Source of the DNA: Chlorobium sp.
GTDB lineage: Bacteria; Bacteroidota; Chlorobiia; Chlorobiales; Chlorobiaceae
Length of the DNA stretch: 64,000 nt
Assembly (NCBI GenBank): GCA_005862285.1
Contig: SZXW01000008.1
Location: forward strand, 1 to 64,000
Direction: 5' to 3'
The notes under the pieces were generated by a model. It saw only the letters and a list, made by a program, of their open reading frames with translations. It searched no databases and had not been told where the DNA came from. Positions within the stretch are counted from its first letter, which is position 1, and every line of letters begins with the position of its first letter. Shown here piece by piece: positions 38,685 to 46,630 of this stretch. The translations under genes and the position numbers were made by a program.

Positions 38685-39584
38685 TCAGATCCACTCTTCC
38701 GACAAAATTCCGCCCTGTATTCCAATCACCACCTTCTTTACCGGAACCTTGCGGGTGGCTTTCGAAAGCGCTTCGGAAACAATCGAAACGAGCCCCCAGC
38801 AGCATGGCACCTCCATGATCGCAACCGTGATGGTATTGATCTTCGCCATATCAATCATGGCAGTCAGTTTTTCCACATAGACCTCCATGTTGGTATCGAG
38901 TTTCGGGCATGCGATAGCGAGGGTTTTTCCCTTCATCCAGGAGCCATGAAAATCACCGACGGCAAATGCCGTGCAGTCCGCGGCGAGAAGCAGGTCGGAA
39001 CCCTGGTAATATGGCGCCAGAGGTGTCACGAGATGAAGCTGGATAGGCCATTGCCTCAGCGCGCTTCCGGCTGGGACCGGCTGCTGCTGCAGAGGAGCGA
39101 CCTCGGTGTTTCCATTCCTGCTGAAATCCATCATTCTGCTGCCCGGGCATCCGCCGCCTGAAGCATGATGATGAGGGTGGGTATGCTCCTTTTTAATCTC
39201 TGGCTCAACAGCAACTTCAGCCACCTCTTCGAGCGGATTGGCTATCCCCTGCTCTTCGAGGTATTCGAGGGCATCACGAAGATAACCTTCCTGCCCGTGA
39301 TCGATCAGGTGGCGCAAATGTGCCGCGATAACATTGGGACCGGCTTTCGCAATGCTCTCGTGCATGACCCGTTTTTCATCGTATGGCTGGGCTTCCCGGT
39401 TTTCGATCTTCATGGCACCGGTCGGACAGTGGCCTACACATGCTCCGAGGCCATCGCAGAAGAGATCGCTGATCAGCCGCGCCTTGCCGTCTATAACCTG
39501 AAGGGCCCCTTCCGGGCATGCCGGAATACAGTCGCCGCAACCGGTGCATTTTTTCTCGTCTATGGTTATTATCTGCCGTTTCAT
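38685..39584 (-). CDS. Two-[4Fe-4S] ferredoxin-domain protein linked to Hcp
   Basis: A 299-aa protein. An N-terminal ferredoxin domain has two CxxCxxCxxxC[P] motifs (KKCTGCGDCIPACP and the second ending CVGHCP, where the first cysteine lies in LFCDGLGAC). A His-rich linker (EHTHPHHH) and a GCPGSRMMDF phrase lead to a C-terminal domain with CTAFA, ACPKLD and MEVPCCWGL cysteines. This architecture recurs beside hcp in anaerobes and probably supplies electrons to Hcp. The ATG at 39584 has AAGGAG ten bases before; the frame begins earlier only with TTG. It starts 22 bases after the Rrf2 gene. Confidence 0.88.
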   Translation of the reverse strand: MKRQIITIDEKKCTGCGDCIPACPEGALQVIDGKARLISDLFCDGLGACVGHCPTGAMKIENREAQPYDEKRVMHESIAKAGPNVIAAHLRHLIDHGQEGYLRDALEYLEEQGIANPLEEVAEVAVEPEIKKEHTHPHHHASGGGCPGSRMMDFSRNGNTEVAPLQQQPVPAGSALRQWPIQLHLVTPLAPYYQGSDLLLAADCTAFAVGDFHGSWMKGKTLAIACPKLDTNMEVYVEKLTAMIDMAKINTITVAIMEVPCCWGLVSIVSEALSKATRKVPVKKVVIGIQGGILSEEWI

Positions 39585-39605
39585 AATCAATCGCTCCTTG
39601 TGTCA

Positions 39606-40073
39606 TTAATGTTGCAAACTTTCGGGCAGCCGGTCACTTTCCGATGCCTGATGCAGCCCGTTCACCATCTGAAGATTTCGAAAAAGAGTGCCGATCGTGA
39701 TCTTCTCGAATTCGTTGCTGACAACCTGCTCGATTCGCATGATTTCGTGGCGTAAAACGCAGGTCGCCCTGTTTTTGCATAGCTGCTTTCTGAACATGCA
39801 CTCGGAAACCTGGACTTTCCCCTGAAAACCCTCGATCAGATGTTTGACCTGGATCTTGTCAGGCTCCTTGTTCAGCCTGAAACCGCCCTGAACTCCCTCT
39901 TTCGAAATGATCAGCTCCATCCCGATCATCTCCTGCAAGAGAGTGCGGAGAAACTGGTAAGGAATATCCTGTTCGGCCGAAATGGTTTTCGCCGATACAT
40001 AGGAATCCTTTCCTGCGGCAAGCGCCAGAAGAGCCCGGATAGCGTAATCTGTTTTTTTGGTCAGTACTTTCAT
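39606..40073 (-). CDS. Rrf2-family Fe-S transcriptional regulator
   Basis: A 155-aa Rrf2 protein with an N-terminal winged helix (TKKTDYAIRALLALA...ISAEQDIPYQFLRTLLQ) and three cysteines C92, C99 and C105, matching the [Fe-S] ligand triplet of IscR/NsrR. NsrR senses nitric oxide and usually controls hcp, which fits the operon here, but naming it NsrR is inference. It is the first gene of the four-gene run to hcp. A perfect palindrome lies 17-35 bases upstream of its ATG and is probably its own operator. Confidence 0.88.
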   Translation of the reverse strand: MKVLTKKTDYAIRALLALAAGKDSYVSAKTISAEQDIPYQFLRTLLQEMIGMELIISKEGVQGGFRLNKEPDKIQVKHLIEGFQGKVQVSECMFRKQLCKNRATCVLRHEIMRIEQVVSNEFEKITIGTLFRNLQMVNGLHQASESDRLPESLQH

Positions 40074-40089
40074 GATCTCATATCTTAAT

Positions 40090-40108
40090 TGATACTAAAT
40101 TAGTATCA
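40090..40108. promoter_or_regulatory. Putative operator of the Rrf2/hcp operon
   Basis: The 19-base sequence TGATACTAAATTAGTATCA is a perfect palindrome with one central base, 17-35 bases upstream of the Rrf2 start. Rrf2 regulators bind such AT-rich dyads over or near promoters, so autoregulation of the operon is likely. Confidence 0.7.
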
Positions 40109-40303
40109 GTTTATAAAAAAACAAACATTATTCTTCGTTCCGCAATAAAAAAAAAGACTTTTTTTATCCGTTTTTCAACCCACTCAGATATGCGCACAAG
40201 GGCCTTGTCAACGCTAAATCAAAGTAAAAGTGAGGGTTACGATCGTTCGCCGCAACAAGTCATGCGGAGCATGAAATATGAATGACCAGGCGTGAGGGTA
40301 ATG

Positions 40304-40332
40304 AAAAAGGCCGGAAAACAGTTCCGGCCTTT
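40304..40332 (-). terminator. Intrinsic terminator for the 57-aa gene
   Basis: The 11-base arms AAAGGCCGGAA (40306-40316) and TTCCGGCCTTT (40322-40332) pair perfectly around five bases. On the minus strand the stem is followed by Ts. It sits about 70 bases beyond the stop of the small gene at 40405-40578. Confidence 0.8.
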
Positions 40333-40404
40333 GATAACAGTCAGTGTGAAGAAGCTTGCGTTCCCCGCTTCGTGATCGAAAAAACGGCTCGGGAAAGTCT
40401 GAAA

Positions 40405-40578
40405 TCACAACCGAAGTTCGGCTATGGCGCTTTTGATGAAGTCGTATGCATCCTCGAGAAATTTCAGGGCCTGACGTATTTCGTAATCGTCGTCAACATC
40501 ATCTTTTGCCCTGTCGAGCCTCTTTTTGGCATCCTCGACAGCATTGGCGGCAAGCTGCAGTTTGGAAATGACCGGCAT
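40405..40578 (-). CDS. 57-aa conserved-looking helical protein
   Basis: A short gene easily missed in annotation: ATG at 40578, stop TGA at 40405-40407. It encodes 57 residues, starting MPVISKLQLAANAVEDAKK and ending IKSAIAELRL, almost entirely charged amphipathic helix with heptad spacing of Leu/Ala/Val. A GGGAG sits ten bases before the ATG, and an 11-base-stem terminator follows. Codon choice matches the neighbours. No cysteines, no signal. It resembles small helical proteins I associate with Chlorobiota, but I cannot name a family or function. Confidence 0.8.
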   Translation of the reverse strand: MPVISKLQLAANAVEDAKKRLDRAKDDVDDDYEIRQALKFLEDAYDFIKSAIAELRL

Positions 40579-41335
40579 ATCGTTATTTCACTCCCGTTTT
40601 GGATTACTGTGACAATTTTTTTCAAGTACCGGCAAAAAACTGTTCCGATAGCAGAATCGATCAGAATAAGATCCAAAAAAGAACCTCTAACAGGCTCTCT
40701 GACTTTTGAAGATAATTAAAATTTCTTTCATCCGGGTATTTATCGGGGTTTGACAGGCATAAGGCAGCATTCTTAATAACGCAGACACTCGACGAATTCC
40801 CGGTTACCGTTATTACTCCGGCAACAATAAGTCGAAAGAGAATCCATGCAACGGGACTGTCATTCCGCAATGAAGCGTTGAAGTGGAGCTGTTCCAATAG
40901 ACAAAAAACTAGCGAATTTATGTTAACAACTCACTGTTTATGTAGTGCAGTGGAAAGGCGCTGCCCCATCATTGAATTTATCCACAATCCTGTCTCCACT
41001 TTCCGCAGTGGTAGCGTGATCGAAATCAGATGATTGATAGCCTGATAACTGATGCAACCGATCAGTGTTGTAAAACCGGAAATATTCCTGCAATCCATGA
41101 TATCGTTCATTTCCCTATCAGTAATCTTTCAAATGAAGGTCCTCATGCTGCCATCCTCCGGTGGAACTTGCCCCAATTAAGGTACTATCCTAGCTTTGGA
41201 AATTCTCCTGTTGTATCAGACCCGTTAATTTGAACACCAAAAACAGAGTATCCGGCAAGAAGTTGAATCTCGTGCAAAACGTATCAGTCAACCTTCAGTC
41301 TTGCAAATTACCAAAAAAACATCGGTCAGCAGGGT
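40579..41335. other. 757-base gene-poor stretch with an IS remnant
   Basis: No intact gene is seen. Frames crossing it lack ribosome-binding sites and protein-like composition. The only recognisable content is the IS3-type transposase remnant at 40938-41114, listed separately. The part from 41115 to 41335 looks non-coding. Confidence 0.4.
40938..41114 (-). pseudogene. IS3-family transposase (orfB) C-terminal remnant
   Basis: Read on the minus strand, one frame gives GLQEYFRFYNTDRLHQLSGYQ. This is the C-terminal signature of IS3-group integrases (usually ...EYFRFYN-ERLHQSLGYRTP). It ends in TAA at 40938. Just upstream in the same frame is a TAG at 41115-41117, and no catalytic DDE domain is found, so only about 58 codons of the C-terminus survive. 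No terminal inverted repeats were found. It marks an old insertion in the gene-poor stretch. Confidence 0.7.
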
Positions 41336-41971
41336 TTACTTTATGCGGGTGTTCGGTTTATAGTCGATGATTTCCGCTCCTTTCTCCTGTACCTTCTCAC
41401 ATGCCTTGTTCACTTCTTTTTCCGAACGGTCCCCTACGCCATTTCTTACGAACTTCACCTGATAATTTCTTTTCAGCGCTTCCAATGTCGTTTCCAGGAC
41501 ACATTGATCAGCATAGACACCGGTCACAACCAGCCTGTTCACCTGATGATCGACCAGATATTTTTCAAATTCCTTGTTGCTGAATGCATCGGTATCTTTT
41601 TTTGAAAAAACGGCAGTGCCGCTGACCCTGATTTTGCTGTAAATATTGGCACCCAGGCTTCCTTCCATGGCAGCATGACGCCGGATCCTGTTACCAAGAG
41701 CAAACCGTGGAAACTCACTTTTCACATAGACGATGAGCTGACCGCTTTTTTCGAACTCGTCGATAAGGTTGTTCACGACTGCGATAACACCCGGAATCTG
41801 CTCTTTATTTATCGGCGCCTTCCCTTTTTCATCAAGAAAATCCTCCTGCATGTCCAGGACAAGCAACGCCGTCTTAGGATGCTCATATTGCTGGATGGGA
41901 TTTCCTCCGGCTACAAAGCTGAATCCGGAGATCATCATAAAAATCGCCATCATGAGCATAAACCGTTTCAT
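41336..41971 (-). CDS. Exported isochorismatase-family cysteine hydrolase
   Basis: A 211-aa protein with an N-terminal signal peptide (KRFMLMMAIFMMISGFSFVAGG), unusual for this otherwise cytoplasmic family. The catalytic triad is visible: D40 in LLVLDMQEDF, a lysine in FSKKDTDAF (about 124), and C157 in VTGVYADQCVLETT; the cis-peptide VTG-VYADQC context is typical of nicotinamidase/isochorismatase-like enzymes. Substrate is unknown. The ATG at 41971 has AGGAGGGTG seven bases before. It stands alone between two gene-poor stretches. Confidence 0.82.
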   Translation of the reverse strand: MKRFMLMMAIFMMISGFSFVAGGNPIQQYEHPKTALLVLDMQEDFLDEKGKAPINKEQIPGVIAVVNNLIDEFEKSGQLIVYVKSEFPRFALGNRIRRHAAMEGSLGANIYSKIRVSGTAVFSKKDTDAFSNKEFEKYLVDHQVNRLVVTGVYADQCVLETTLEALKRNYQVKFVRNGVGDRSEKEVNKACEKVQEKGAEIIDYKPNTRIK

Positions 41972-42504
41972 ATCACCCTCCTTTGGAAAATAGATTACCT
42001 TCGACCACTTGAACCAGCAGTTTCGTCTGCCTGAACATGCCGGCAAACGGGAAGAATACAGAACACCTTTTCATCAATCAGTCGCATCAGTTCCCGAACA
42101 CAATCCGGAAAACCAATGGCCAGCTGATAATTTCCTCATGGAAAACCGGTTCAGATATTACCCATTCCCGACAAGTATTGATTTTCATTTTGTTCATGAA
42201 ATATAGACAAGTAATTCGCAATCATAAGATAGAAAGTCACGAAAAAAGAAGTCTTTCAGCAATACATGAACAACTCTCATCAGGGTACCCTTTGAAGAAG
42301 TAAGAATTGCCGATGTTGAATACCGGTTATATTCATGCTAACCCTAATAACAATAACAACTTGAATAGCGAGGTAATCATTTGAAATGAATACGCTTTTA
42401 TCTATTTTAATTCATCGGAGATATACTTTCCCGACAGGCATATTTCCTGCTCTTCTGCAATCCTGAAAGCAAGCGCGCATTTCAAATCCTGATCAATAAA
42501 TACC
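41972..42504. other. 533-base divergent intergenic region
   Basis: This lies between the isochorismatase gene (minus) and the methyltransferase gene (plus). AT content rises toward 42200-42420. I see no convincing gene, repeat or insertion end, only overlapping short frames. Promoters for both flanking genes must lie here. Confidence 0.35.
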
Positions 42505-43410
42505 ATGGATGCAAGTACCAAGAACCGGTTGATCGATGCAGGACTCAGGACTGCCGACTCCGATATCGCTGACGAAGACGAGATATGGTCACATTACAGC
42601 AATGACAAAGTCGATATCGGTGAACGGTTGGCCAGCGTTATCCGCACCCTGCATGCAGCGAAACCGCTCACGTGGAAGTTGAGGGCCCTTTCCCTCGGTT
42701 CAAGCAGTGAGCCTCAGTTCCGTATTCTCGAAACTGCTTTTCGCGGGGGACTTTATCTTTTCGATATCGACCAGAGAGCGCTCGATATCTTGGAAGAAAG
42801 GATACAAAGGCAGTATACCGATCATGTATCGACCATAAGGGGCGATTATACCGGTATCTTTCTGAACAGGGAGTACTGCAGGAACTTTCTCCTGGAGAAA
42901 CTTGATAACCGGAAAGTCGATCTGATAACCCTTCACCACTCGTTGTACTATTGCACGGAAGATTCCTGGTGTGGTCTTTTTGAAGAATTGCTCAGGCAAT
43001 TCCTGGCCCATGAAGGGGCCGTTCATGCAGTGCTGATGGCAAACAGCAGCAATGACGAACGAACGACAACATGGCTTTACAATCACTTCGCAGGTAAATT
43101 TTTCGGTGTTCGGAACAATCAGAGCCTGCCGGCATTGAAAAAGGAACTTGAACAATCACGAATGTTCAGCAATTCACAGATCATGATAAGTACAAGCAAC
43201 GTGAAATTTTTCGTGAACGACTTCGCCAAATTCATGAAAGTGATCTGGATGATTCTTCTGCACCCGAACGTTCATCGATACAACGATACGCAGAAAGAAG
43301 AGATCATCTCGTTTATCATCGACAACCTCTGGTCGCAGCGGCAACCGTTGCTGCAGAAACAGCATCACCTGGTAATTTATCGGGGTATGGATTTCAAAGG
43401 GATCATTTAA
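42505..43410 (+). CDS. SAM-dependent methyltransferase-like protein
   Basis: A 301-aa soluble protein. Residues of about 60-110 read as a Rossmann SAM-binding fold: LRALSLGSSSEPQFRIL (motif I, where the usual G-x-G is L-G-S-S), YLFDIDQRALDIL (motif II acidic), and later VDLITLHHSLYYC (motif IV position). I do not recognise the family or substrate. There is no signal peptide. The ATG at 42505 follows a weak ribosome-binding region. It is isolated, next to a small membrane protein on the opposite strand. Confidence 0.65.
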   Translation: MDASTKNRLIDAGLRTADSDIADEDEIWSHYSNDKVDIGERLASVIRTLHAAKPLTWKLRALSLGSSSEPQFRILETAFRGGLYLFDIDQRALDILEERIQRQYTDHVSTIRGDYTGIFLNREYCRNFLLEKLDNRKVDLITLHHSLYYCTEDSWCGLFEELLRQFLAHEGAVHAVLMANSSNDERTTTWLYNHFAGKFFGVRNNQSLPALKKELEQSRMFSNSQIMISTSNVKFFVNDFAKFMKVIWMILLHPNVHRYNDTQKEEIISFIIDNLWSQRQPLLQKQHHLVIYRGMDFKGII

Positions 43411-43414
43411 TCTC

Positions 43415-43453
43415 TAAGAGTAAGAGCTATGCTGCTATCCCGCTCTCCTCTTA
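43415..43453 (+). terminator. Possible hairpin terminator between convergent genes
   Basis: TAAGAG pairs with CTCTTA and, after a small internal loop, AGAGC pairs with GCTCT around 14 bases. It follows the methyltransferase stop closely, but no T-run is present, so function is uncertain. Confidence 0.3.
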
Positions 43454-43479
43454 ACCCGGGCGGAATCTTGTCTGAACAG

Positions 43480-43953
43480 CTATCGCAGAGCCTGGATCAA
43501 TGCTGGTAGAACAATAATAAGCAGCAGAAACGTCAATGCCGGGCGCATGAGATTGACCGGCCTGAGATTACCGAGCATGAAAGCCGTTACGACATGGTTC
43601 ACCGCCGAAAAAGTAAAGAAAGTCAGCATGACAAGCACGATTGTAGCATCTGCATATTTACCCCAGCTTGAAAGATATATAAAACAGGCCACACAGGCCA
43701 TTGCGGCATTTGCCAGTCCTGACTGGATCTGGTAAGCCCGGTTGTGCGGATAACCGATTTTCCTCGAAGCGGCTTCGCCAAGGAGAAGCGATTCGAAAGC
43801 AGTAGTTCCCGACATGATCATGACAATGAAAAGGCCAAGGATATGAAATCGTGATACCGGAGACGAACCATAATAGTATGCAAAAAATATTGCCACTGAA
43901 ACGCCAATCGGACGAACCCATTCCATAACCGATACCAGCTGCCTCTTTTTCAT
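43480..43953 (-). CDS. Small polytopic membrane protein
   Basis: A 157-aa protein with four or five hydrophobic segments (VSVAIFFAYYYGS, LGLFIVMIMSGTTAFESLLLG, GLANAAMACVACFIYLS, ATIVLVMLTFFTFSAVNHVVTAFML and LTFLLLIIVLPALIQ). No conserved motif that I recognise and no neighbours in the same direction. It might be an inner-membrane protein of unknown role. Confidence 0.65.
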   Translation of the reverse strand: MKKRQLVSVMEWVRPIGVSVAIFFAYYYGSSPVSRFHILGLFIVMIMSGTTAFESLLLGEAASRKIGYPHNRAYQIQSGLANAAMACVACFIYLSSWGKYADATIVLVMLTFFTFSAVNHVVTAFMLGNLRPVNLMRPALTFLLLIIVLPALIQALR

Positions 43954-44105
43954 CGCAGAGAATGATTATTTGGTGTAGCAGAAGGACAGATGAAATTCAT
44001 CCGTCATTGTTATTACTACTGCGATTTAACGTATTATATGTTTTGGCACATATTGTCATTCTGAGGCCGATGCAGTCGGATGAAGAATCCATTAGCCAAC
44101 CTCTT

Positions 44106-45068
44106 TCATCCGGAAACCGGTCCCCTAAGATTTTTTCCGTTATGAACCTCTACCGTAATATGCACAAGTTCATCATGAACGCTGAGGATCCGTTTGAAAT
44201 AATCAGGATTTGCCTCTTCACTTGAAAATAACGATAAAATACAGGAGTACTTTCCTTTACCTACCCGCCATACATGAATGTCTGTTATTTCCGCTTTAAT
44301 CCGGCTTTCCCCGATAGCCTCATGTATTTCAGCGACAACCGGAGCATCCATCTCGGCATCGAGCAGGATACGTCCCGAATCACGCAGCAAACCGAAAGCC
44401 CAGGCAGTAACGAGAGCCGCTCCGGCAATTCCCATGAGAGGATCGAGCCAGTTTGCTCCCCAGTATTTTCCACCGATCAATGCAACTATTGCGAGCACTG
44501 ATGTCGCCGCATCTGAAAGGACATGGATATATGCGGAACGGAGGTTCAAATCATGATGATGGTCATCATGACCATGATGTTCATGGTGGTGATGCTCATG
44601 AGAATGATCATCCTTGAGCAGCCAAGCACAAACCAGATTGACAATCAGGCCTGCAAAAGCGATCGCAATTGCCTGATCGTAGTGTATGGGCGAGGGAGAA
44701 AGAAGACGTTCAACTGACTGAAAAAGCATCAGACCGGCAATTATTACGAGAAATATGGCGCTCGTATATCCGCCAAGCACTTCTATTTTCCATGTTCCGA
44801 AAGCGAAACGGGTATCTCCGGCGAAATGACGGGCGGCTTTGTATGCCATAACTGACAATCCGAGCGCGAGAGCATGAGAGCTCATATGCCAGCCATCGGC
44901 AAGCAGTGCCATTGAATTGAAAAGCCAACCGCCGGAAATCTCGGCGAACATCATGATCGTGGTCAGTAGAACCGCCCATCTGGTTTTTTGTTCACCAAGA
45001 GGATTGCCTTCATCGAAAATATGGGGATGTGGAAGATCAAAAATGGATACAATCGGCTTCTTTTTCAT
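44106..45068 (-). CDS. Cation diffusion facilitator (zinc exporter)
   Basis: A 320-aa CDF transporter, probably exporting zinc or a similar divalent metal in exchange for protons. The N-terminal segments contain the metal site ALLADGWHMSSHALALGLS (HxxxD-type; here D-x-x-H and H-x-x-x). A long His-rich cytoplasmic loop (DDHSHEHHHHEHHGHDDHHHD) lies in the middle and is typical of CzcD/ZitB proteins. The C-terminal cytoplasmic domain ends in ITVEVHNGKN. The start at 45068 is the ATG of MKKKPIVSIFD. Substrate selectivity is inferred. Confidence 0.9.
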   Translation of the reverse strand: MKKKPIVSIFDLPHPHIFDEGNPLGEQKTRWAVLLTTIMMFAEISGGWLFNSMALLADGWHMSSHALALGLSVMAYKAARHFAGDTRFAFGTWKIEVLGGYTSAIFLVIIAGLMLFQSVERLLSPSPIHYDQAIAIAFAGLIVNLVCAWLLKDDHSHEHHHHEHHGHDDHHHDLNLRSAYIHVLSDAATSVLAIVALIGGKYWGANWLDPLMGIAGAALVTAWAFGLLRDSGRILLDAEMDAPVVAEIHEAIGESRIKAEITDIHVWRVGKGKYSCILSLFSSEEANPDYFKRILSVHDELVHITVEVHNGKNLRGPVSG

Positions 45069-45109
45069 GATTTCTTCAATCTTTATCGAAAAATATCGTG
45101 TAAAAATAT

Positions 45110-45133
45110 AAACGGAAGTTCCGGTTTCCGTTT
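45110..45133. repeat. Hairpin in the divergent region upstream of the CDF gene
   Basis: AAACGGAA (45110-45117) and TTCCGTTT (45126-45133) pair perfectly around eight bases. It lies about 42 bases upstream of the CDF start. It could be an operator or leader hairpin. Confidence 0.35.
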
Positions 45134-45271
45134 ACAGAGAAAATGAATCAGATCAATATGAATCCGGAAAAGATACGTCATTAACTCCACGAAATAACCG
45201 CTGCATCCAGCGTATTACTTTAATAAAACTAAGTGTTTTTTAAAATATATCACGCCATTTCTACTGATTTT

Positions 45272-45300
45272 TAGAAAGATATCCAAATTAATCGTATAAT
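45272..45300 (+). promoter_or_regulatory. Possible promoter of the LuxR-type regulator
   Basis: TATAAT at 45295-45300 lies 17 bases after TAGAAA (45272-45277). The -35 is a poor match, and the distance to the ATG at 45358 is 57 bases. Suggestive only. Confidence 0.25.
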
Positions 45301-45357
45301 TACTTGCAATATCACTCTATTTAATGATGTATTTAATCTGTCTATAAGAAAAGCATT

Positions 45358-46584
45358 ATGGCATCTGTCAGACAGCAGAAACCGATAATTACTGAAAAGA
45401 GCCATTGGATCAGCTATCATCCTGAAGCAGGGTATAAAAAACAAGCAAGGCTGATTGATAATAATATCGTACATACATGGGTTAATGCCGAAAAAGATGT
45501 GGTACTGGATTTTCTGGATGTCGAACTGTTAAAAAAGGTTCTCTCCGAATCCGGACTCATTGACAAGCAGTTCCATATCATTTTTGACCTTACCCATGTT
45601 TCGGATATATCTTACCGTTACAAGCAGGGAATAACCGAACTGCTCTTTCACTGGGAACCTGTTCTTGGGTGTATCTGTTTTTACAACATTTGCCCTTCAA
45701 TGCTGACAGTTGTACGGTCTTTTGCATATATCGCACCTGAAAAAATTTGCGTTCTCAAGTCTTTCAGCTATAAAGATGCACTGCAGAATATCATTTCCTT
45801 CAAAGACGGCAACGATTTTCCTGACAAATGCTCTGTTGTCAAAACGCTCGATTCTGCCGATCTGAAAAAACAGTTTTTGAGCGCTGTTACAAAAATATCC
45901 TGGCTCAACATGCTGGATGTCCATATAACGATACCACCGACCGACAGCATCTACTTTGATTTTTTTCAGGCACTCGAAGCCCTGCGCCTCGATCTTATGG
46001 CCAAAGACATTGAAAAAGAAAACGAAATAAAATTGCTCAAACAGGATTGCGAAAACCGAATAACTCAAATGAACATAAAAATGAACGCACAATCAGAAGT
46101 AAGTAAAAAGACCCTTCAGGACCTGAAAAAAGAAGTTGCGGAACTAAAAACAACAGTTGCAACACAGGATATGGAATTGACAAGAATTTCCACAGCGATA
46201 GCGGAAAAAACCGGCAAACTCAGAAAACTTCTCGATCAGATCTCTGCTCTTGATATTGAACCTTCCCTCAAATATTCAATGACAAATTCCTGTCTGAGCC
46301 TTATAGAAACCCAGACTATCGAAAAAAGGCTTGATGTCGAACTGACAGAATCCGATTCCGTTTTCCTTTCCAAACTTCAGAAAAAGCATCCCAATCTCAA
46401 CCAGCGGGAAATGAGAATCGCTCTCTTCGTCAAACTCAACCATGACACGAAAGATATTGCAACCTCTCTGGGCATTTCAACAAGGGGAATGGAAAGTATC
46501 CGCTACAGGATGCATAAAAAGCTGGGCCTTGGCAAACATCAGTCAATAAAAACGTATCTTTCCGATGTAGTGATGGGCATGTAG
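45358..46584 (+). CDS. Novel coiled-coil protein with C-terminal LuxR-type HTH
   Basis: A 408-aa soluble protein. The N-terminal part (about 1-150) has a beta-alpha pattern, with IIFDLTHVSDISYRYKQGITELL resembling a STAS-like strand-helix; this is a weak guess. Residues of about 220-300 form a long coiled coil (KENEIKLLKQDCENR, LKKEVAELKTTVATQ). The last 60 residues (LNQREMRIALFVKLNHDTKDIATSLGISTRGMESIRYRMHKKLGL) are a LuxR/FixJ-type helix-turn-helix. No transmembrane segment or receiver is seen. It is isolated and precedes the outer-membrane barrel gene by 46 bases. Confidence 0.7.
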   Translation: MASVRQQKPIITEKSHWISYHPEAGYKKQARLIDNNIVHTWVNAEKDVVLDFLDVELLKKVLSESGLIDKQFHIIFDLTHVSDISYRYKQGITELLFHWEPVLGCICFYNICPSMLTVVRSFAYIAPEKICVLKSFSYKDALQNIISFKDGNDFPDKCSVVKTLDSADLKKQFLSAVTKISWLNMLDVHITIPPTDSIYFDFFQALEALRLDLMAKDIEKENEIKLLKQDCENRITQMNIKMNAQSEVSKKTLQDLKKEVAELKTTVATQDMELTRISTAIAEKTGKLRKLLDQISALDIEPSLKYSMTNSCLSLIETQTIEKRLDVELTESDSVFLSKLQKKHPNLNQREMRIALFVKLNHDTKDIATSLGISTRGMESIRYRMHKKLGLGKHQSIKTYLSDVVMGM

Positions 46585-46630
46585 AACAAATTGAAACTTT
46601 TTTTCCTGGAACACTCAAACCTGTACGAAA

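Noticed and set aside
40282-40719. 145-codon plus-strand frame opposite the 57-aa gene
   Set aside because: It crosses the terminator hairpin and the small gene in antisense, has no ribosome site, and its product has no protein-like pattern.
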